Of a stretch of 64,000 nt of DNA, positions 18,319 through 29,259 are shown piece by piece; position 1 is the stretch's first letter; the number at the start of each line of letters is the position of its first letter. The notes under the pieces are model-generated. The model had not been told where the DNA came from. It ran no database searches and saw nothing but the letters and a program-made list of their open reading frames with translations. A program made the position numbers and the translations under genes. This stretch comes from Dyadobacter sp. CY356 (GTDB lineage: Bacteria; Bacteroidota; Bacteroidia; Cytophagales; Spirosomataceae), in assembly GCF_021440195.1 (NCBI RefSeq), contig NZ_JAJTSZ010000004.1:492063-556062 (forward strand), in the 5' to 3' direction.

Positions 18319-19266
18319 ATGACCACAGAAGATCTCGTACGCCAGGAACGCAGTCAGTTTATTAAATCGAAAGCAGCCGAAATTGGTTTCGATTTTTGTG
18401 GTATTTCGAAAGCTGAGTTTCTGGAAGCAGAAGCGCCAAGACTTGAAAACTGGTTAAATCGTCAGCAAAATGGAGCCATGGGATATATGGCAAATCATTT
18501 TGACAAAAGGCTTGATCCAAGAAAACTGGTTGATGGAGCGGAATGTGTTATCTCTGTCCTGCTAAATTACTACCCGTCCGAAAGACTGCCTGAAGGCCCG
18601 GAAGATCTTAAAATTTCCAAATATGCTTATGGAGAAGATTATCATTTTATTCTAAAAGATAAACTGAAACTTCTGCTTGAAGCAATCCAGGAAGAAATTG
18701 GTGAAGTAAGCGGCCGGATTTTTGTTGATTCAGCTCCGGTTATGGACAAAGCCTGGGCGGCTAAAAGTGGCTTGGGCTGGGTTGGCCGGCATTCCAATTT
18801 ACTGAACCGGGATATGGGAAGTTTCTTTTTTATCGGAGAAATTATTTGCGATCTGAAACTTGCGTACGACGGAGCTGTAAAAGATTATTGCGGAACATGC
18901 ACCCGCTGTGTGGACGCGTGCCCGACGGATGCGATTACGGAGCCATATGTTGTGGATGGCAGTAAATGCATCAGCTATTTTACAATCGAATTGAAAGATG
19001 CGATACCGGATGATGTAAAAGGAAAATTTAATAACTGGATTTTCGGTTGTGATATTTGTCAGGATGTATGCCCCTGGAACCGTTTTTCAAAGGTTTCCAA
19101 AACACCGGAGTTCTCTCTTCCTCAGGAGTTAAGCGGCTTTTCAAAGAATGACTGGGTAGAAATTACAGAAGATGTTTTCAAAGAACTTTTCAGACGCTCG
19201 CCCCTGAAGCGCACAAAGTATGATGGTTTAAAAAGAAATATTGACTTTCTAAAACCGTTAACATAA
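18319..19266 (+). CDS. queG: Epoxyqueuosine reductase QueG
   Basis: Cobalamin- and iron-sulfur-dependent enzyme performing the last step of queuosine synthesis in tRNA, reducing epoxyqueuosine to queuosine in the cytoplasm. 315 residues, slightly short of some homologues that carry a C-terminal HEAT extension. The N-terminal cobalamin-binding half includes [12 protein letters not shown] with the catalytic aspartate region, and G-W-V-G-R-H-S-N. Two ferredoxin-like clusters follow: [12 protein letters not shown] and [11 protein letters not shown]. Its promoter element abuts the start codon. Confidence 0.95.
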   Translation: MTTEDLVRQERSQFIKSKAAEIGFDFCGISKAEFLEAEAPRLENWLNRQQNGAMGYMANHFDKRLDPRKLVDGAECVISVLLNYYPSERLPEGPEDLKISKYAYGEDYHFILKDKLKLLLEAIQEEIGEVSGRIFVDSAPVMDKAWAAKSGLGWVGRHSNLLNRDMGSFFFIGEIICDLKLAYDGAVKDYCGTCTRCVDACPTDAITEPYVVDGSKCISYFTIELKDAIPDDVKGKFNNWIFGCDICQDVCPWNRFSKVSKTPEFSLPQELSGFSKNDWVEITEDVFKELFRRSPLKRTKYDGLKRNIDFLKPLT

Positions 19267-19336
19267 CAAGACCACGAACTCTCCCGCCAGATTTTTAAGA
19301 AAGATTTCCTTTTGATGACCGAAAAATACTCTGTTT

Positions 19337-19750
19337 ATGAGAAAACAATCCGTCAATCTTTGGGCCGTGCTTGTATGTGTGGTGATCGGACAAATTATTC
19401 CTGCTATATGGTACTACCTTTTCGCAGAACAGTGGACAGCGCTGAATGGTTTTGAGAAACCGGCTATGGATTCGGCAAACAGTTCGGTCCCCTATCTGGC
19501 AAGCATTGTGTCATCTGCTTTTATGGCCTATACGCTCGGTTGGGTTTTCACCAAAATACCTGTAAAATCCGGCTATATTGGTTTTTTAATCGGCCTTCTT
19601 TTTGGAGTCGTTTTTGTCCTTTTTGAAATAATTGTCAAAGATCTGTTTTCTAAAAGAGCACTGGAACTTTCACTGATCGATGGAGGCGTTTGTGTAATTG
19701 TCTACTGCATTACCGGTTTTATTCTTGGAATCTGGCGCAAATACGAATAA
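19337..19750 (+). CDS. DUF1761-like membrane protein
   Basis: 137 residues with four transmembrane helices (about 8-28, 50-70, 80-102 and 114-132). The N-terminal pattern N-L-W-A-V-L-V-C-V-V-I-G, then A-I-W-Y-Y-L-F-A-E-Q-W, resembles the DUF1761 family, in which a small tetraspan protein opens with a W-Y motif after the first helix. The function is unknown. It starts 70 bp after queG and could share its transcript, as no terminator is visible between them. Confidence 0.65.
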   Translation: MRKQSVNLWAVLVCVVIGQIIPAIWYYLFAEQWTALNGFEKPAMDSANSSVPYLASIVSSAFMAYTLGWVFTKIPVKSGYIGFLIGLLFGVVFVLFEIIVKDLFSKRALELSLIDGGVCVIVYCITGFILGIWRKYE

Positions 19751-19862
19751 TCATGAGCAAAGTCATAGTCGCTTGGCACCATTCTTTACACTTAGTTCAT
19801 ACGTTATAAGAACTATTGCGTTAACTTGGAGTCTAACTAAATTTCTGTAAACCGCTGCTATT

Positions 19863-20717
19863 ATGAACAAGATTTTGATTCCCATCGACTTTTCTGAAAA
19901 TGCTGACCGTGCATTGAGCGCAGCTAAACTCATGGCAGATAAAGAAAGTACTGAGTTGATTATTTTACATGCATATCAACCTTACATTCCGGATGTGAGC
20001 GTAATGCCAGGAAGTGTTTTACCAGGAATCGGCTCACCTGATTATTCTTATGTTGGGGTTGATCTTGAAAATAATTTCCGTCATCAGCTTGATGAATATG
20101 TGGCCAAAGTTGAAGCAGAAGGTTATAAAACGAAAGGAATCTGGGCTGTTAGCGGCATCCAGTCTGCGGTGGAAGATGCAGTTGCTGAAAACAAACCTGA
20201 CCTGATCGTTACCGGAAGAACCGGTACCGGTGGTTTTCTTGATAAATTAATTGGCAGCTCCGCAACGCATATCGCGCTTCATTCACCTTGTCCGGTACTG
20301 ATCATTCCGCCTCAGACTGAACCGAAAAGGTTTTCCAAAGTTGTTTACGCTACGCAGCTTGAATACTCCGAAAATGACATTCTGAGAGAAGTGTATGTTT
20401 TAATGAATCATTTGGGAAGCAATCTGACTTTACTAAAAGTAAATGCTGATCATCAACCCAATATTCAGTCCGACAATCAATATCTGGATGAAATAAAAGC
20501 AGAATTTCCACAAAGTATTGATGCTATTGTTTATCGTGACGACAAAAGCGTACTGGATGGCATTGAGGCATATTGCGATGAAGTAAAGGCTGATTTACTG
20601 GTTATGTCAACACGCGAACGTTCATTTATTGAAGAGTTTCTGATCAATCCGAGTGTTACCAGAAAACTGGTAGTTGACACGCATGTGCCTTTGCTGATTT
20701 ATCATCTTGCAGAATAA
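19863..20717 (+). CDS. Universal stress protein with two UspA domains
   Basis: 284-residue cytoplasmic protein containing two tandem UspA folds (about 1-145 and 152-284). The first domain has I-P-I-D-F-S-E-N-A at its start and the nucleotide-binding loop T-G-R-T-G-T-G-G-F with the later G-S-S-A-T-H. The second domain keeps the fold but its loop reads M-S-T-R-E-R-S-F and lacks the glycines, so only the first is likely to bind ATP. Tandem USPs of this kind are common in Bacteroidota. corA follows 57 bp downstream in the same direction, so the two may be cotranscribed. Confidence 0.9.
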   Translation: MNKILIPIDFSENADRALSAAKLMADKESTELIILHAYQPYIPDVSVMPGSVLPGIGSPDYSYVGVDLENNFRHQLDEYVAKVEAEGYKTKGIWAVSGIQSAVEDAVAENKPDLIVTGRTGTGGFLDKLIGSSATHIALHSPCPVLIIPPQTEPKRFSKVVYATQLEYSENDILREVYVLMNHLGSNLTLLKVNADHQPNIQSDNQYLDEIKAEFPQSIDAIVYRDDKSVLDGIEAYCDEVKADLLVMSTRERSFIEEFLINPSVTRKLVVDTHVPLLIYHLAE

Positions 20718-20774
20718 AAACAGATTATTTTATATTTACAATCCACTCAGGTAATATCGTCAGTTCAGAATAGA

Positions 20775-21854
20775 ATGTCTAAGAGAAAGCATCGGCAGAA
20801 ACGGGAAAATTTGTTAACATCTCCTGGTACACTTACGTACATTGGACCTGAAATTGAATTAAAGACCAAAGTCCGGAAACTTCAATATAATGCAGATTTC
20901 TATAAAGATGATGCCGTTACGAGCCTTGCAGAATGTGCTGTAAGTCAGAATCTGGACCCACATATTACCTGGCTGGATGTAGATGGAATTCATGAGACCT
21001 CATTGGTTGGAAAAATTGGCAGTTTGTATCACCTCCATCCGCTGATCCTTGAAGACATCGTTAATACCGAACATAAACCCAAACTTGAAGTTTATGATAC
21101 AGGATATATATTTCTGACTTTAAAAATGCTCCATGTAGAATCGGAAGAACCACTCGAAATTTCTTCGGAGCATGTCAGCTTTGTGGCCGGAACTGATTAT
21201 CTGATTTCTTTTCAGGAAGAGCGAAAGGAGGATATTTTCTCACCCGTTATTGACCGTCTTAAAGCATCGGTTGGAAAAACCAGAAAAAATGGTACCGATT
21301 ATCTGGTTTTTGCTTTAATGGATGTGATCGTTGACAATTACTTTTTTGTTTTAGAAAAATTTGGAGAAAAGCTGGATTCGGTTGAGGAAAGCATAATAAG
21401 CGGTTCTAAAAATCAATCACTAAACGATCTTTATTCACTAAAACGGGAATTGACATTTGTACGTCGGGCAATCTGGCCTTTGCGGGATATGATCAACCAA
21501 CTGATCCGGGAAGAAAATCCATTAATCAGCAAAGATGTAGTTCCTTACTACCGCGACCTTTATGACCACGTTATGCAGGCAGTAGATACCATCGATTCGT
21601 ATCGTGAATTATTAGCGAGTTTGGCGGATGTGCATCTTTCCACAATCAGCAACCGCATGAATGCGGTGATGAAAACGCTGACTATATTCTCGGCGATCTT
21701 CATGCCATTGACATTTATCGTTGGCGTATATGGTATGAATTTTGAGAATATGCCTGAGCTGAAAAATCCAAACGGATATTATTACACATGGGCTGTGATG
21801 GTTGTAGTAACCATTGGTATGTTGATTTATTTCCGAATCAAAAAATGGATTTGA
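20775..21854 (+). CDS. corA: Magnesium/cobalt transporter CorA
   Basis: 359-residue pentameric inner-membrane Mg2+/Co2+ channel. The large cytoplasmic funnel domain fills residues 1-295. The two C-terminal helices flank the selectivity motif Y-G-M-N-F-E-N-M-P-E-L near residue 323, an exact match to the CorA G-M-N signature. The basic C-terminal tail R-I-K-K-W-I is typical. The long stalk helix with repeated acidic residues is also visible. It lies downstream of a universal stress protein gene. Confidence 0.95.
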   Translation: MSKRKHRQKRENLLTSPGTLTYIGPEIELKTKVRKLQYNADFYKDDAVTSLAECAVSQNLDPHITWLDVDGIHETSLVGKIGSLYHLHPLILEDIVNTEHKPKLEVYDTGYIFLTLKMLHVESEEPLEISSEHVSFVAGTDYLISFQEERKEDIFSPVIDRLKASVGKTRKNGTDYLVFALMDVIVDNYFFVLEKFGEKLDSVEESIISGSKNQSLNDLYSLKRELTFVRRAIWPLRDMINQLIREENPLISKDVVPYYRDLYDHVMQAVDTIDSYRELLASLADVHLSTISNRMNAVMKTLTIFSAIFMPLTFIVGVYGMNFENMPELKNPNGYYYTWAVMVVVTIGMLIYFRIKKWI

Positions 21855-21861
21855 TCTGATT

Positions 21862-21876
21862 TTGACACATTGTCAA
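21862..21876. promoter_or_regulatory. Perfect inverted repeat upstream of murF-alr
   Basis: TTGACA-cat-TGTCAA, a 6-bp perfect dyad with a 3-bp spacer. It lies 42 bp upstream of the -7 element at 21918 and could be an operator. No cognate regulator can be named. Confidence 0.4.
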
Positions 21877-21917
21877 CCCAACTTTACAAAATTCAATACA
21901 AAAACATCATTCTTTGA

Positions 21918-21925
21918 TACCTTTG
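21918..21925 (+). promoter_or_regulatory. Bacteroidota -7 promoter element for murF-alr
   Basis: TACCTTTG, an exact TAnnTTTG match, 21 bp before the ATG at 21947. It supports ATG 21947 as the start, because the in-frame TTG at 21914 lies upstream of this element and would not be transcribed. Confidence 0.6.
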
Positions 21926-21946
21926 CACTTTGCAAATACGATTGGA

Positions 21947-24418
21947 ATGATTCTGACTGAAAATACTACTGCATCGATACAAACCCAGGCAAGTTATCTT
22001 TTGACCGATAGCCGCCAATTATCTTTCCCCGGAAAAAGCATCTTTTTTGCGATAAAAGGCGAACGCCACGACGGCCATCAATTTGTTTCAGAACTTTATG
22101 AAAAAGGGGTTCGTGAATTTGTTGTTGAAGAAGCTTCACTGACCGAGGCACTTATAACTGAAATTAATTCTTGGAAAGATGCGAAAGTCTGGACGGTATT
22201 TTCCAGCATTCGCGCTTTACAAAAAATAGTTACTGAACATCGCAATCAATTTAATATTCCTGTGCTTGGTATTGCCGGAAGTAATGGAAAAACCATTATA
22301 AAAGAATGGCTTTTGCAACTTACCGCACCCGGACAGCGCGTTATTGCCAGTCCGAAAAGTTATAATTCACAAATCGGCGTTCCGCTTTCCGTCTGGAATT
22401 TAAAAAAGGAACATACTTTGGCCATTTTTGAAGCCGGCGTTTCAAGGGCTCATGAAATGGAATATCTTCAACCGGTTATCAAACCAACGATTGGTATTTT
22501 CACCAATATCGGTTCAGCCCATGATGACGGTTTCCGCAGCAGAAAACAAAAAATCACAGAAAAACTCCGGCTTTTTACAAAGGTTAAAAAACTGATTTAC
22601 TGTAAAGATTATACAGAAGTTGATGAAGAAATCAAGCTGATTCTGAAACCGGTAAATCCGTTTCTAAAAACGATCAGCTGGGGAACTGGAACTGGTGCGG
22701 ATGTGACAGTATCTTATGATTTACAAAAAGATAAAACACTTATCAGTTTAAACGGTCTGTTTGGAAACATCCGTTTTGAAACCGGTTTCCGCGACGACGC
22801 TTCTCTGGAAAACCTCACGCACTGTATAATTTTCCTTCTGGATTTTGGGTTACCTGTTTCGGTAATTCAGGAAAGGATTTTGATGCTTCGACCGGTTTCA
22901 ATGCGATTAGAATTGAAAGAAGGTATCAACAATTGTTATATCATCGACGATACGTATAACAATGATCTTCAAGGCCTTACGATGGCATTGAATTTCATGT
23001 CCCAGCAGGAACAACGGAGCCACAGAACTGTAATTTTGTCTGATGTTTTGCAATCGGGGCAAACACCGGCTGAGCTTTACGGCATTATTGCACAATTATT
23101 AAGAGAGAAAAAGATTGATAAGCTTGTAGGGATCGGGCCGGAAATGAGCCGCCAGATCATTCAGTTTGATACCGAAGAAAAAGATTTTTATCCAGATACT
23201 GAGGCTTTCTTAAAACGCTTTCCTTTCAATGCGTTGAGTAATAGTCTGGTTTTGGTGAAAGGTGCCAGAACATTTTCATTCGAAAAAATTGTCCACCGCC
23301 TTCAGCAAAAAGTCCATGGCACTGTTCTGGAAATTAACCTGGATGCGCTTACGCATAACCTTAATTTTTACAGGACAAAAGCAGGTTCTGAAACCAAAAT
23401 TATGGTGATGGTTAAAGCTTTTGCCTATGGAAGCGGAAGTTCAGAAGTTGCAAGTCTGCTGCAATATCACCGGGTTGATTATCTTGGTGTTGCCTATGCC
23501 GATGAGGGAGTTTCCTTGCGTCAAAGCGGAATTACACTGCCCATTATGGTCATGAACCCGACCTCACCAACATTTGATACCCTATGGCAATATCATCTTG
23601 AACCTGAGATATACAGCCGCAGAATATTAGGTGACTGGATTTTATATGTCAAAAATAAAAATATGCCAGCTGAGATGCCGTCAATACACTTAAAACTGGA
23701 CACTGGTATGCACCGGTTAGGTTTTGTTGAAGATGATTACGAATGGCTTTCTCAGCAGCTTAGTGAAAATTCAGATATACATGTTTCCACAATTTTTAGT
23801 CATCTGGTCGGCGCTGATGAAGGCGTACATAATAATTTCTCTCATCAGCAATATGAGCGTTTTGTCAAAGGTTCAGCATTGATAGAAAAGACATTGGGAT
23901 ATGATGTCACCAAACACATTTTAAATTCTGCCGGTATTGTCCGTTTTCCGGAGTTTAAACTGGATATGGTACGTTTGGGAATTGGCCTGTATGGCGTTGA
24001 AGCCACAGGACAACAGCAGCATTTCCTTCAATCTGCGGGAACTTTAAAAACAGTTATTTCTCAAATTAAATATTTGTCCGCAGGTGAAACGGTTGGATAC
24101 AGCCGGCGCGGTTTAATTGATCATGATTCCGCTATTGCTACCCTGGCCATTGGTTATGCAGACGGATATGATCGTGGACTTGGAAATGGTATTGGTGTAG
24201 TCTGGGTGAACGGAACGCTTTGTCCGACCATTGGAAATGTTTGCATGGATATGACAATGATCGATGTCACAAACGCTCAGGCAGAAGAAGGAGATGAAGT
24301 GATTATTTTTGGAAAAGAAATTCCGATTACTGATTTAGCAAAACGAATCAATACAATTCCTTATGAGTTATTAACGGGAATTGGAGAACGGGTAAAACGC
24401 GTTTTTTACAAAGAGTAA
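21947..24418 (+). CDS. murF-alr: Bifunctional MurF ligase / alanine racemase
   Basis: 823-residue cytoplasmic fusion for peptidoglycan synthesis. Residues 1 to about 455 are a MurF-type UDP-MurNAc-tripeptide:D-Ala-D-Ala ligase with the P-loop G-I-A-G-S-N-G-K-T near residue 113. Residues from about 460 are a fold-type III alanine racemase starting L-E-I-N-L-D-A-L-T-H-N. Its PLP lysine is Lys490 in M-V-M-V-K-A-F-A-Y-G, and the catalytic tyrosine lies in G-E-T-V-G-Y-S-R-R-G. The fusion joins supply of D-alanine to its use, although the D-Ala-D-Ala ligase acts in between. The same fusion is known in other Bacteroidota. It is convergent with ppk1. Confidence 0.95.
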   Translation: MILTENTTASIQTQASYLLTDSRQLSFPGKSIFFAIKGERHDGHQFVSELYEKGVREFVVEEASLTEALITEINSWKDAKVWTVFSSIRALQKIVTEHRNQFNIPVLGIAGSNGKTIIKEWLLQLTAPGQRVIASPKSYNSQIGVPLSVWNLKKEHTLAIFEAGVSRAHEMEYLQPVIKPTIGIFTNIGSAHDDGFRSRKQKITEKLRLFTKVKKLIYCKDYTEVDEEIKLILKPVNPFLKTISWGTGTGADVTVSYDLQKDKTLISLNGLFGNIRFETGFRDDASLENLTHCIIFLLDFGLPVSVIQERILMLRPVSMRLELKEGINNCYIIDDTYNNDLQGLTMALNFMSQQEQRSHRTVILSDVLQSGQTPAELYGIIAQLLREKKIDKLVGIGPEMSRQIIQFDTEEKDFYPDTEAFLKRFPFNALSNSLVLVKGARTFSFEKIVHRLQQKVHGTVLEINLDALTHNLNFYRTKAGSETKIMVMVKAFAYGSGSSEVASLLQYHRVDYLGVAYADEGVSLRQSGITLPIMVMNPTSPTFDTLWQYHLEPEIYSRRILGDWILYVKNKNMPAEMPSIHLKLDTGMHRLGFVEDDYEWLSQQLSENSDIHVSTIFSHLVGADEGVHNNFSHQQYERFVKGSALIEKTLGYDVTKHILNSAGIVRFPEFKLDMVRLGIGLYGVEATGQQQHFLQSAGTLKTVISQIKYLSAGETVGYSRRGLIDHDSAIATLAIGYADGYDRGLGNGIGVVWVNGTLCPTIGNVCMDMTMIDVTNAQAEEGDEVIIFGKEIPITDLAKRINTIPYELLTGIGERVKRVFYKE

Positions 24419-24422
24419 CAAC

Positions 24423-24455
24423 AAAACGCCGATTGGATATCCCGATCGGCGTTTT
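24423..24455. terminator. Bidirectional intrinsic terminator
   Basis: Perfect arms AAAACGCCGAT and ATCGGCGTTTT around an 11-nt loop. It sits between the convergent murF-alr and ppk1 genes. Confidence 0.9.
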
Positions 24456-24468
24456 TGTTGTTTATATT

Positions 24469-26772
24469 TTATTCCGTCTTTTCCTCTGCTTCCGGTTCAA
24501 CAAACTGTTTTCTTGCAACATCTTCTTCTATGGTATCCGCCGGTTTTTGATCCGGCACGAAGAGCTTCACTTTCAAAACATCTTCCAAAGTGACATCGAA
24601 AAACGCTTTGTGAATATTCAAAGGTTCCTCATTCGGCTCCATACATTTGATGTAAGTTCCGTCTTCCTGCATTTCGTATGCATTGACATTATCCAGCAAG
24701 CTAAAATACAGAATATGAATCGCTTCCTGTTTTACCCGGATATCAACCAGTTTGAATAACGATTCTATTCGACGGTCAAAACTACGCACCATGGCATCGG
24801 CACTACCGCCATATACCAGAGGATCGCCATTTTGATGGAAGTAAAAGATTCTTGAATGTTCAAGAAAATCTCCGACCAGGGAGCGTACCGAAATATTTTC
24901 ACTAAGTCCAACCCGTCCTGGACGCAAACAGCACATACCACGTACAATCAAACGAATAGGAACGCCAGCCTGCGAAGCAGCATATAATTCTTCAATCGTC
25001 TCTTTATCTTCCAGTGAATTTATTTTGATACAAATCCCGCAAGGCAAGCCCGCTTTTGCATTTTCTGCCTCTTTTTGAATCAGTTCAATCAGCTTTTTAC
25101 GCATATAACGCGGTGCCGTGATCAGATTCTGATATTCAGTCGGACTTGAATGGCCGGTTATTACGTTGAAAAACTCGGAGATATCCTGTGTATATTCCTC
25201 ATTTGTAGTCAACAAGCCAGTATCGGTATATAATCTGGACGTATCTTCATTATAATTACCACTTGACAAATGTGCATAACGAAGCACTTTGTTTCCCTCG
25301 TTCCGCACAATCAATAAAAGTTTTGTATGCGTTTTAAGCTGACCAATACCATAAATCACAAAGCAACCGGCTTTTTGCAGACGCTGGGCTTCTTTGATGT
25401 TATTTTCCTCATCAAACCGGGCTTTTACTTCAAACAAAACAGCTACGTGTTTGCCATTTTCTGCTGCATGGAGTAAAGCCTGTGTTACTCTGGAATTCTT
25501 TGCCAGACGATAGATTGTCAGCTTAATTGAAAGTACTTTCGGATCTTCCGCAGCCTGTTCCAACAATTGAAGAACGGGTTCAAAGTTGTTATACGGATGA
25601 TGTAAGAGAATATCCTTCTCCCGCATAGCCTCAAAAACATCAACAATCCTTTCTCTTTCAAGCCCCAAAGGTGGCACTGGCGGATGTGTTGGCGGAATCT
25701 GATCTTTAAATTCAGGATGTTTAATGATGCTCCAAAGAGAAGTATAATCTATAATTCCTTCGACTTTGAAAACATTGTAGTCATCAATTTCCCAACGTTT
25801 TTTGATCAGATTTAGCAAATCAGGATTAGCGTCAGGTTCGATTGCAACACTAACAACGCGTCCGAGACGACGGTTTTTAATTTTCTGCTTGATCTCATCA
25901 ATAAAATCCGACTCCATATCATCACTTTCTTCCAGTGAGAAATCCCCGTTACGGATCAGTCTGAAAAGATTGGTGGATACGATGTCGACGTTACGATACA
26001 ATTTGTATATATGCGCTCTTACGATTTTTTCAATTGGCAAAAACAAAGTTTCTTCGTCACGTTCAATTACGTAGAACCTTGGCAGATTAAGCGGAAGCTG
26101 AACGAAAGAAAGCTTTTTATCCTCCTCCGAAGTTGAGCCTTTCACCTGCGTGATAACACCCAGAATTAAAACTTTTGCCAGCAAAACCGGAAAAGCATGG
26201 GTGTAATCGAACAACATGGGCGTAAGCATAGGATAAACCGTACGCTCGAAATATTGTTCAATTTCCGAAGTTTCCTCTGTTGCCAGATCTTCCATCCCAA
26301 TAATTCGGAAACCATGTTTGGCAAAATGTGGCTGAAGACTTCTGTAACACTCGCTTTGCAGACTTACAAATTCCTGCAATTCTTTCATCAGCATTTTCCT
26401 GAACGGAATTTCACGCAAACCGGAATAATCCACGCGTTCTTTTCCAAAGTCAAGATAATTATATAAACTTCCGAGACGGATTGTAAAAAATTCATCCAGA
26501 TTTGAAGAGGTGATCGCCAGAAATTTCATTCTGTCAAAAAGACTCCTTTCCTCATCTTTCACCTGATCCAATACGCGATCGTTAAATTTCAGCCAGCTCA
26601 AATCTCTGCTGATGAAGTCACTTTGCTGAACCAAAGTATTCACCTTTTCTGCGGGACTTACCAGTTTTGTATCGTCCATGGCTGTGTCTTTTGGGTTTTT
26701 GAAGTAGGAAAATAAACTTGAAAGTCTCCCCTTTCTCTCCTGGTTGGTTATGGAATCGGTATGGTCAGGCAT
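24469..26772 (-). CDS. ppk1: Polyphosphate kinase 1
   Basis: 767 residues; makes inorganic polyphosphate from ATP reversibly, at the membrane or in polyphosphate granules. The N-terminal domain begins near residue 56 with F-I-S-R-D-L-S-W-L-K-F-N-D-R-V-L. The nucleotide-binding tunnel and catalytic domains hold H-H-P-Y-N-N-F and L-R-Y-A-H-L-S-S-G-N-Y-N, the phospholipase-D-like region with the histidine relay. Further on is Y-T-D-T-G-L-L-T-T-N. The first 55 residues (serine-, lysine- and threonine-rich) extend beyond the usual Ppk1 start and look disordered. The Q-K-P-A-D-T-I-E tail is also extra. No ppx phosphatase lies nearby. Confidence 0.95.
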   Translation of the reverse strand: MPDHTDSITNQERKGRLSSLFSYFKNPKDTAMDDTKLVSPAEKVNTLVQQSDFISRDLSWLKFNDRVLDQVKDEERSLFDRMKFLAITSSNLDEFFTIRLGSLYNYLDFGKERVDYSGLREIPFRKMLMKELQEFVSLQSECYRSLQPHFAKHGFRIIGMEDLATEETSEIEQYFERTVYPMLTPMLFDYTHAFPVLLAKVLILGVITQVKGSTSEEDKKLSFVQLPLNLPRFYVIERDEETLFLPIEKIVRAHIYKLYRNVDIVSTNLFRLIRNGDFSLEESDDMESDFIDEIKQKIKNRRLGRVVSVAIEPDANPDLLNLIKKRWEIDDYNVFKVEGIIDYTSLWSIIKHPEFKDQIPPTHPPVPPLGLERERIVDVFEAMREKDILLHHPYNNFEPVLQLLEQAAEDPKVLSIKLTIYRLAKNSRVTQALLHAAENGKHVAVLFEVKARFDEENNIKEAQRLQKAGCFVIYGIGQLKTHTKLLLIVRNEGNKVLRYAHLSSGNYNEDTSRLYTDTGLLTTNEEYTQDISEFFNVITGHSSPTEYQNLITAPRYMRKKLIELIQKEAENAKAGLPCGICIKINSLEDKETIEELYAASQAGVPIRLIVRGMCCLRPGRVGLSENISVRSLVGDFLEHSRIFYFHQNGDPLVYGGSADAMVRSFDRRIESLFKLVDIRVKQEAIHILYFSLLDNVNAYEMQEDGTYIKCMEPNEEPLNIHKAFFDVTLEDVLKVKLFVPDQKPADTIEEDVARKQFVEPEAEEKTE

Positions 26773-26880
26773 AATATTTAAAAATTAAAGACGATCCGTA
26801 CAATCGTGAACCACAAAATGCAACGAATCTGATTAGGTATTGTTTTTTGCTTGATGAAGTTTTTGTTAATTCTTTAACCA

Positions 26881-26917
26881 AAAACGGACGACTGAACATA
26901 AGTCAGCCATCCGTTTT
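26881..26917 (-). terminator. Intrinsic terminator of gyrB
   Basis: AAAACGGA and TCCGTTTT pair, with inner arms CTGA and TCAG separated by a 3x3 internal loop. It lies 25 bp beyond the gyrB stop. Confidence 0.7.
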
Positions 26918-26942
26918 AATAATCTGCGACGAGTGCTAACCG

Positions 26943-28913
<1,971 letters not shown>

Positions 28914-28921
28914 CTACGAAA

Positions 28922-28947
28922 AAAAGAGCCTTATCAGGGGCTTTTTA
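28922..28947 (-). promoter_or_regulatory. Terminator-like hairpin in the gyrB leader
   Basis: On the minus strand A-rich sequence with GCC, loop, GGC and a T-run lies between the promoter element and the ATG at 28898. The stem is imperfect. It could attenuate gyrB transcription or be a remnant terminator. Confidence 0.35.
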
Positions 28948-28953
28948 AACATA

Positions 28954-28961
28954 CAAAGATA
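28954..28961 (-). promoter_or_regulatory. Bacteroidota -7 promoter element for gyrB
   Basis: The minus strand reads TATCTTTG, an exact TAnnTTTG match, 55 bp upstream of the gyrB ATG. Confidence 0.6.
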
Positions 28962-29084
28962 CGAATTTTTTGCGCCTTTACCTAACCGGTTTAAGATATA
29001 AACCTGACAAGTTTTTACAATTTAGACAAATCGAAAAGTACCCGATTATCGACCGTTGATAGCAGGAAACAGGGAATGCGCGAC

Positions 29085-29117
29085 TAAAAAATATAATGTG
29101 ATCTGCACATTATATTC
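29085..29117 (-). terminator. Intrinsic terminator of the polytopic membrane protein gene
   Basis: Perfect arms ATATAATGTG and CACATTATAT with loop ATCTG. On the minus strand a run of T follows. The stem is AT-rich but long, extending to 11 bp. Confidence 0.7.
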
Positions 29118-29259
29118 AAAAATACGGTCGTCATCCGCAGTTTTAGTTTTAGGAAAAATAACAAGAAAATCCAGGAAAAGGCAAAATATTTAAACCGAAA
29201 ACCATATTTTACAATTGGTGTAAATTTTGAGAAAAACCGACTTGTTTACTTTGAATAAT

